DNA from: Megalobrama amblycephala
Lineage: Eukaryota > Chordata > Actinopteri > Cypriniformes > Xenocyprididae
Length of the DNA stretch: 64,000 bases
NCBI RefSeq assembly: GCF_018812025.1
Contig: NC_063062.1
Coordinates: 2,640,754-2,704,753, forward strand
Direction of reading: 5' to 3'
The translations under genes were made by a program, and so were the position numbers. Shown here one piece after another: positions 57,513-64,000 of the stretch; the stretch's first letter is position 1; each line of letters starts with the position of its first letter. A model generated the notes under the pieces. That model had not been told where the DNA came from, ran no database searches, and saw nothing but the letters and a program-made list of their open reading frames with translations.

Positions 57513-58072
57513 CATGGCTATAACATACAGATAAACACTTTTCAAGACAATACATACACGAGTGAGGCGATTCATACATGTATTGCCTCAGAACTTGTGA
57601 CTGAATAGCGATAGCCTCGTTGGCGAGGCCGCATTAGTGGATAATGAGCTGAATCACAGACGTCTGACATGTGTCTCTTTTCATACAGATTACATAAACA
57701 GATAATTTTTGTTTTCGATTTGACTTACACAATTTAAAACATGACATTTCAACGTTTCTTTAGACATAAGTCTAATTTTTTTTTATTAGTATGCACTAAG
57801 TTACAGTTCATTTTCTGAGAACTATCAGATTGGGCTTCGTTCAGAGGGAGACGACAGATCACGCATCATGTTAGTTTTCTTTATTTTACAAAAAGCACAA
57901 CATTTTGTTTTTACTCTGAGTGTACACAAATAAAAGAAGATATTTCACAGATTAAAATGGAGTATAACTCTTAATATGTGCAACATTGACATATTTTGAG
58001 TATTTTGAGTCATAGTGGTATAAAAAAACCGAGGTGGTATCACCAGCGATACCTCCGACTCGAGGGAGTTAA

Positions 58073-58778
58073 ACATCACATGTCAGGACCCACTTATTGC
58101 CGTAGTCATACGTTAGATCTAATATTATCACATGGAATGGATATTGATGCTGTTGAAATTCTGCAGTAGAGCGATGACATCTCTGATCATTATCTAGTCT
58201 TGTGTATACTACATTTAACCAAGGTTGCAAAACTACCTCCCTGTTACAAATTTGGTAGAACTATCACTTCTACCACTAAAGATTGCTTTAAAAATAATAT
58301 TCCTGATTAGTTTCATCTCCTTAGCATACCAGATAGCTTAGAAGAACTCAATGTTGCAACAGAAACTATTGACTCTCTTTTCACCAGCACAGTTGCTCCT
58401 TTGCGAGAAGATTAAGGAAAATAGTCCAATGCTGTGGTACAACAAGCACACTCTGGCCCTTAAAAGAGCAGCCAGAAAAATGGAGTGCAGCTGGAAGAAA
58501 ACAAAACTAGAGGAAAGAAAGCATTTTTGTGTACAGAAAGGCTTTAAAAACTGCTAGATCTGCTTATTTTCCAAATCTCTTAGAAGAAAACAAACACAAA
58601 CCTATGTGTTTATTTGATACGGTGGCTAAATGAATGAGAAATAAAGCTTTAACTTCTGATGTTTCCATAACCATGCAACTGTCTAATACAGAATCGCATC
58701 AAACCGTGCATTGTAGTGTCCCTGAGGAAAAATTCCATTCATTCGTTGCTATAGGGAAGAATTTTCTAAACTAGTTAA
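58073..58778 (+). pseudogene. L2 LINE ORF2, end of endonuclease and linker
   Basis: Immediately after the TTAA at 58069 the frame reads KHHMSGPTYCRSHTLDLILS and then SDDISDHYLVLCIL. HTLDL and SDHYLV are the last two endonuclease blocks with the active-site Asp and His. TLALKRAARKMECSWKKTKL (58450-58510) is the linker before RT. The frame is broken by several stops and stops at the TTAA (58775-58778) where element II is inserted. Confidence 0.8.
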
Positions 58779-60352
58779 CTCCCTGAGGTCCGAAAACGCA
58801 CCGGCGCGTTTTGCAGGATTTTTTTCACATTGCAGCAAAACAGACAAATACTCCGTCATTTCTTGTCATAGAGACATAAGTAATATATCAGTTGAAACTA
58901 TAGAATGTCTTCTTTTATTTGTGTACACTCAGAGTAAAAACAAAATGTTGTGCTTTTTGTAAAATAAAGAAAACTAACATGATGCGTGATCTCTCCTCTC
59001 CCTCTGAACAAAGTCCAATCTGATAGTTCTCAGAAAATGAACTGTAACTTATGAATACTAATGACAAAAAAAATGACACTTATGTCTAAAGAAACATTGA
59101 AATGTCAGGTTTTAAATCGTGCAAGTCAAATCGAAAACAAACATTCTGTGTTTATGTAATCTGTATGAAAAGAGAGTCATGTCAGAAGTCCGAGATTCAG
59201 CTCATTACCCGCTAATGCGGCCACGCCCACGGAGCCAGCGCTATTCAGATGCAAATTCAGAGGCAATACTTGTATGCATTGTCTCAATCGTGTATTTATT
59301 GTCTTGAAAAGTGTTTATTTGGATGTTAAAGCCATGGTTAGCGATCTCTAGAAGACATGTCGTTAGTTCCTAGTTCCTTTTCTTCTTTATATGAATTTGT
59401 GGCCTGAAGGTGTACAGAGAGCGCCCTCCGGCTGCAAGTATGAATTGAAAACACCATTCCTAAAATGTCCTTTTCTTCTTTATATGAATTTGTGGCCTAA
59501 AGGTGTACAGAGTGCCCTCCGGCTGCAAGTATGAATTGAAAACACAGTATCCAGCACTCATAGTGATGAATAAATATTACTTCTCAGTATAGAAAATTGA
59601 CATAAATATATAAGAATCCATCAATATTTCTCCAAATGTGCATGCTTTTAAGCTAAAAGCCTATATGAAATGCCATAGAGGTAACATAATTGTTCAGACA
59701 CTTTGCATCACAGAAATACATTATATTTTAAAGAATATAATAGAATACCATTATTTTAAATTGTAATAATATTTCACAGTATTGCTGTTTATGATGAGCT
59801 GAGACATTATTACAGAGGGTTTTTTTCACAGCCTACCTGACTGAAAGGCCTCATTAATATGCAAGTCATTTCAGGTCATTATTATGTGATTCTTTTGTCT
59901 TCTCAGGTGTAAATGGCCCATTATTCATGCAGATTCACGCCTCCATGCATACTGTGTTTCTTGACAAAAAGTGTCTTACAAAAACTAAATCAATATATTG
60001 TTTTATATGAAGGAGTAGGCAGCATAATTTTTACATAATTCTGAAGCAAAAACTCTAGTCTACAGCCTCCAATACCCAGAAGTCTTGTGAACACAGATTT
60101 AATATACTTTTTGGCCTTATTTCAGTGACTTAAGTTTTTTGTTTTTTCAATAACCATGCATAAACATTATTCCTTCAAAAATATAAACATGTACATACAT
60201 GTTCCTCACATATTATTGTAGCCTAGTTTGTGCTGAATACAGTATAATGACACTTTTGTCATTTATATGTTTATGAACAACTGAAAAAAGCACAAATGTC
60301 AGGGCATGTCAAAACTTCTCCAAGCCCCAAATCAGCCTCAGGCTCCAGAGGG
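58779..60352 (+). mobile_element. piggyBac-like element II (non-autonomous, 1574 bp)
   Basis: The left end CTCCCTGAGGTCCGAAAACG and inverted right end CCCTCTGGAGCCTGAGGC are flanked by TTAA (58775-58778) and TAA (60353-60355, one T lost). The L2 reading frame continues in register once the element and one TTAA copy are removed. An internal direct duplication is seen ('tccttttcttctttatatga' at 59380 and again at 59470). No transposase. Confidence 0.87.
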
Positions 60353-61803
60353 TAAATCATCAAATCCAACAACATGTATGTTAGACCCTATACCGACTAA
60401 GCTACTGAAAGAGATGCTTCCAGAGGTCATAGATCCTCTTCTTAATATCATTAATTCATCTTTGTCATTAGGACATGTATCGAAAAATTTTAAGCTAGCT
60501 ATTATTAAAACTCTTATTAAAAAACCACAACTTAATCCTAGAAAATTAGTTAATTACAGGCCGATCTTGACTCTACCTGTTCTGTCAAAAATACTAGAAA
60601 AGGCAGTATCATCACAACTATGTTCCTTTTTAGAAAGAAATGGTATCCGCGATGATTTCCAATCAGGATTTAGACCGTACCACAGTATTGAGACTGCTCT
60701 CATTAGAGTCACAAATTCTCATCATCAGATTGTGGTTGTATCTCTCTATTAGTGTTACTAATCTTAGTGCTGTATTTGACACTATTGACCACAACATTCT
60801 TTTGAATAGACTCTAAACTTATGTTGGCATTAGTGGAATTGCATTGGCATGGTTCAAGTCATACTTATCTGACCATTATCATTATCTGACCATTATCAGA
60901 GAAACGAAGAGATGTCATATCGATCACAAATTCAGTGTGGAGTACCAGAAGGATAAGTACTAGGACCATTGTTATGTTGATGATACTCAGCTCTATATTT
61001 CTTCGCACCCTGATGAAACTTACCAATTCACAAAATTAACGGAATGCATAGCTGATATAAAAAATTGGATGACTAGTAATTTCCTATTACTAAATTCAGA
61101 AAAAAAAAAACAGATTCTAATTACTGGACCAAAAACCTCTGCAAGTAATAATCTGGAATATTGTCTAACACTTGATGGCTGCTCTGTTAAGTCTTTGTCA
61201 TAAGTTAGTAACCTTGGTTGTGTTCTTTGATACAAATCTTTCATTTGAAAGCAACATTTCTAGAATCTGTAAAACCGTATTCTTCCATCTTAAAAATATA
61301 ACTAAACTATGACATATGCTCTAAATGACAAATGCGGAACAGTTAGTTCATGCATTCATGACCTTAAGGCTAGATAATTGTAATGCACTATTTGGTGGTT
61401 GCCCTGCACACTTAATAAACACACTACAGCCGGTCCAAAACACAGCAGCTAGAGTTCTTACTAGAACCAGAAAGTATGACCATATTAGCCCAGTTCTGTC
61501 AACACTGCAGTGGTTACCTATTAAACATCAGATAGATTTTAAAATCTTGCTGATTACTTAAAAGCACTAAAGGGTTTAGCTCCCCAGTACTTGAGCGAGC
61601 TTTTAACGCATTATAGTCCAACATTTTTATAGCGATCTCAGAATTCTGGCCAGTTAATAATACCTAGAATATCTAAATCAACCACAGGCAGTAGATCCTT
61701 TTCCTATTTGGCAACTAAACTTTGGAACAGTTTTCTAAGCATTGTTCGGGAAGCAGACACACTCTGTCAGTTTAAATCTAGACTAAAAAATGCATCTCTT
61801 TAA
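60353..61803 (+). pseudogene. L2 LINE ORF2, reverse transcriptase
   Basis: The frame reads SNPTTCMLDPIPTKLLKEML, NYRPILTLPVLSKILEKAVS, DDFQSGFRPYHSIETALIRV, then in other frames AVFDTIDHNILLNRL, YVDDTQLYISSHPDETYQFT and, at 61325-61561, LVHAFMTLRLDNCNALFGGC and RTRKYDHISPVLSTLQWLPI. The YVDD block replaces the usual YADD and retains both Asp residues. A deletion joins the region before YVDD. The final piece is the L2 thumb/C-terminal segment. Untranslated 3' sequence follows to about 62290. Confidence 0.83.
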
Positions 61804-62818
61804 CCTGGCATACACATAAAACATTATCAATTTATATTTTCACATCTGTTAAAGGATTGTTAGGCTGCATAAATTACGTCAGTCGGAACTAGGAACATGT
61901 CTTATAATACACAATGTACTCGTTACATCATAAGAAGAATGACATCTATGCTTATGACCCGTAATGCTGCCTGAATCATAATCATGCACTGTTTGTTGTT
62001 GGCCAGAGGAGAAATAGCCTGGTTTCTTCCAAGGTTTTTTTTTTTTTCTCCATTTTTGTCACCTGATGGAGTTTGGGGTCCTTGTTGCTGTTGCCTCTGT
62101 CAAGTTGGGGACACTTGACATTCAACTTGATATTCAACAATGTTTTTGATCTGCCTGCATTGGCACCATTCTATGCGAATTGAACTGAGCTGGACAATGA
62201 CATCACTGCCAAAATTATTTTCTTTATTATTTTAAGCTGCTTTGACACAATCTGCATTGTAAAAAGCGCTATATAAATAAAGGTGACTTGACCTTACTAT
62301 AGATTTAAGTTATGTGCAGTTTCTTATATTCACCGTTACTGCCTGTAATGACATTATAATGGCGTCTATCATATTTAACGCCATGTGTGCATTCTAGACA
62401 AAATCTTGTGGACCAAGTACTGCAACACCTTTAATTATGTAAGAAGGTTTGGTAACACTTTATAATAACATTCAGTTATAAGTCATTTATAAATTATTAG
62501 TTAATTTATTTAAGAAGAGTAATTTATTTGTTTTGAAGTGGATAAACATTTATAAATGCCTTACAGTCAGGTGATTTCAGTGGATTATATTAAATCATCA
62601 GCACAGACTTGTGTTCTGTGTGGAATCTGTGGGATAAAGTGAACCTCTCAACTGGTTTTACCTTCCACTGAAGCTCACATCAGGTGCACAGAGTTAAACA
62701 CTCCATGTGTGTCAGAGAAGACAGTAGTCTATACCCTCACCAGTCAGCACTTACACTGCAGTACACACTATTTTTTATGTGTTCAACACCTGTTATAGAT
62801 GATGTTTAAAAGCATGAA

Positions 62819-63165
62819 TAAATCATTTACAAAGCTTTCTGCATCCCCTATTCTAAAGTGTAAACTATTCATCACTTATAAACGTTACATATCATTTGTA
62901 GACCTTTCTTACCTGTTATAAATTATTTGTATATGTATTCAATCAAGTCATTTACAAAGCTTTCTGCATCCCCTATTCTAAAGTGTAAACTATTCATCAC
63001 TTGTAAATGTATTACATATAGTTTGTAGACCTTTCTTACCTGTTACAAATTATTTGTATATGTATACAATCATTTATAACACTTTCTGCATCCCCTATTC
63101 TAAAGTGTAAACTATTAATCACTTATAAATGTGTTACATATCATTTGCAGATCTTCTTTATAAAT
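62819..63165. repeat. Tandem repeat, three units of about 122-125 bp
   Basis: The unit 'tcatttacaaagctttctgc' followed by 'atcccctattctaaagtgta' starts at 62823, 62948 and 63070. The units are highly similar. From 62300 to 62818 and from 63166 to 63560 the sequence is AT-rich with nothing else recognised. Confidence 0.88.
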
Positions 63166-63708
63166 TATGTAGAAACTGCAATTTGTAAATTTACCATTTA
63201 TTTGCCATTATGCAAAGGTTCTGGTATACCTTTTAGTTACAGGATATAAAAATCTATACAAACCCCTTATATGATATTTAAATTATATATTTTTATATTA
63301 AATTATAATAGTTTTCTGCAAATATATTTTACTATTACATAGATTTCTTTGAGCCCCTAACTCACCCCTTATACCTAAACATGACCACTTTTTAGCCACT
63401 TCACAAAAATAAAAACGCAATATAGATATATTTACAGTGACTGTTATCTTAGTTGATAGACTATTGTATAAAAAGAATAATTTTAAGCTCCCTACTCCAC
63501 CCTATAACCTTAAGCATAACCATTTTGACAATATACAAAGTGTAACAGGCACAATAATTTACGGACGGTGGGACAGGGCTAACACACAGAGAGGGTCGAT
63601 CACTGTTGTTCCCAAACCCATTCAGTGAGATTGTTGGATAAAGCTGGGAAAGCGTAACCTTTCGTTAGAAAAGAAACGCTGCGGAAGCCACATCCTTCCC
63701 CGAAGGAG

Positions 63709-64000
63709 TTATGTGGAGAAGTACATATGGACTAACCCTGCAGGGCTGCAGGGCCCGAACTCCAGGCGCGATTCGTCGACCAAAAATGACTGCAGGTCCC
63801 CTACCCTCTTGATGGAGGCCAATGAAACCAGCAGCAAAGTCTTCATAGACAGAATCTTTAAGTCTGCCGATTGCAAAGGCTCAAAGGGAGCAATCTGAAG
63901 TGCTCTTAGCACCAGAGCGAGGTCCCAAGAGGGTATGGAGGGGGGACGAGGAGGATTTAACCGTCTCGCCCCCCTAAGGAACCTGACGACCAGGTCGTGC
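63709..64000 (-). pseudogene. DIRS-like tyrosine recombinase fragment
   Basis: Read on the minus strand from the window end, the frame gives RLNPPRPPSIPSWDLALVLR, then ALQIAPFEPLQSADLKILSM, then KTLLLVSLASIKRVGDLQSF. This is the start of the tyrosine recombinase domain of fish DIRS retrotransposons, with the catalytic Arg in the SIKRVGDL block. The frame then passes LEFGPCSPAG and ends at a stop at 63709; the catalytic H-x-x-R and Tyr would follow but are absent, so the copy is 3'-truncated or deleted. The 5' part (reverse transcriptase) would lie beyond 64000. Sequence at about 63560-63708 resembles DIRS terminal sequence. Confidence 0.7.

Larger units (their letters stand above)
43424..58068 (-). 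mobile_element. piggyBac-like element I (host of three nested insertions)
   Basis: The ends are CCCTCTGGAGTCTGAGG on the left and, inverted, CTCCCTCGAGTCGGAGG on the right. TTAG (43420-43423, one base off TTAA) and TTAA (58069-58072) flank them. The element's own sequence survives at 43424-43991, about 55259-55642 and 57513-58068, and these pieces match element II (58779-60352) in inverted order. No transposase is visible in either copy, so both are non-autonomous. The own length would be about 1.5 kb; the rest is nested insertions. Confidence 0.85.
40900..62300 (+). mobile_element. L2-type LINE, split by two piggyBac-like elements
   Basis: ORF1 (about 40977-41830), endonuclease (42935-43419 and 58073-58300), ORF2 middle (58300-58778), reverse transcriptase (60353-61803) and a 3' end closing with GCTATATAAATAAAGGTGAC then TTGAC (to about 62290) are all on the plus strand and in order. 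Insertions at 43424-58068 and 58779-60352 account for the gaps, both at TTAA sites, and the frame can be followed across each. A further DNA-transposon-like block lies at about 41828-42630. Many stops show that the LINE is old. The 5' boundary is approximate. Confidence 0.83.

Noticed and set aside
37726..64000. Search for integrin I-domain exons upstream
   Set aside because: No DxSxS metal-site block or other I-domain segment was recognised on the minus strand; the exons may lie beyond the window.
1..64000. CRISPR-like arrays and tRNA or rRNA genes
   Set aside because: The tandem repeats present have no unique spacers, and no cloverleaf or rRNA wording was found; the DNA is vertebrate.

Overview
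The window is vertebrate, most likely teleost and probably cyprinid. The evidence is short spliced exons with GT-AG introns of very unequal size, and a repeat load typical of fish: L2 and Tx1-like LINEs, chromodomain Ty3/gypsy elements, DIRS, Tc1, hAT, piggyBac-like elements and palindromic MITEs. No prokaryotic features, CRISPR arrays, rRNA or tRNA genes were seen.

The only host gene I can support is one integrin alpha subunit on the minus strand. Six exons are visible (37652-37725, 33066-33201, 20846-20994, 20494-20619, 20114-20332, 7291-7425). Their splice phases fit end to end, and together they encode about 280 residues running from the end of the inserted I domain through the FG-GAP beta-propeller. 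The closest family match is the leukocyte alpha-M/X/D/L/E type. The I-domain exons upstream and all exons after the propeller are not recognisable here and presumably lie outside the window. Two introns are about 12 kb each, and almost all of that is transposon.

Layout from left to right. 1-7.2 kb: a DIRS Gag/terminal fragment split by a hAT, a Tc1 relic split by a hAT MITE, and a MITE. 7.3 kb: an integrin exon. 7.6-19.4 kb: hAT/THAP remnants, a 5'-truncated gypsy (copy I), a Tc1 element, and a second gypsy (copy II) whose integrase is split by a solo LTR. 20.1-21.0 kb: three integrin exons. 21.6-23.1 kb: a hAT inside a hAT. 23.1-32.1 kb: a Tx1-like LINE split by gypsy copy III and by a divergent LTR. 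32-37.3 kb: two integrin exons, three minisatellite-carrying mobile elements, and a small two-exon ORF. 37.3-40.4 kb: palindromes and a tandem repeat. 40.9-62.3 kb: one L2 LINE holding two piggyBac-like elements; the larger of these holds a LINE 3' fragment with an endonuclease-like C-terminus, which itself holds a near-intact 9.9-kb LTR element, and also a separate solo LTR. 62.8-64 kb: a tandem repeat and a DIRS tyrosine recombinase fragment.

Most of the value is in the insertion history, because many insertions can be dated relative to each other by exact target-site duplications read directly from the sequence. The most interesting items are compensatory changes between LTR and primer site in two gypsy copies, suggesting Tf1/Sushi-style self-priming; the 9.9-kb LTR element, which has near-identical LTRs but no polymerase that I can recognise and carries duplicated coiled-coil-like ORFs; and the four-level nest. 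I found no convincing wholly new system.
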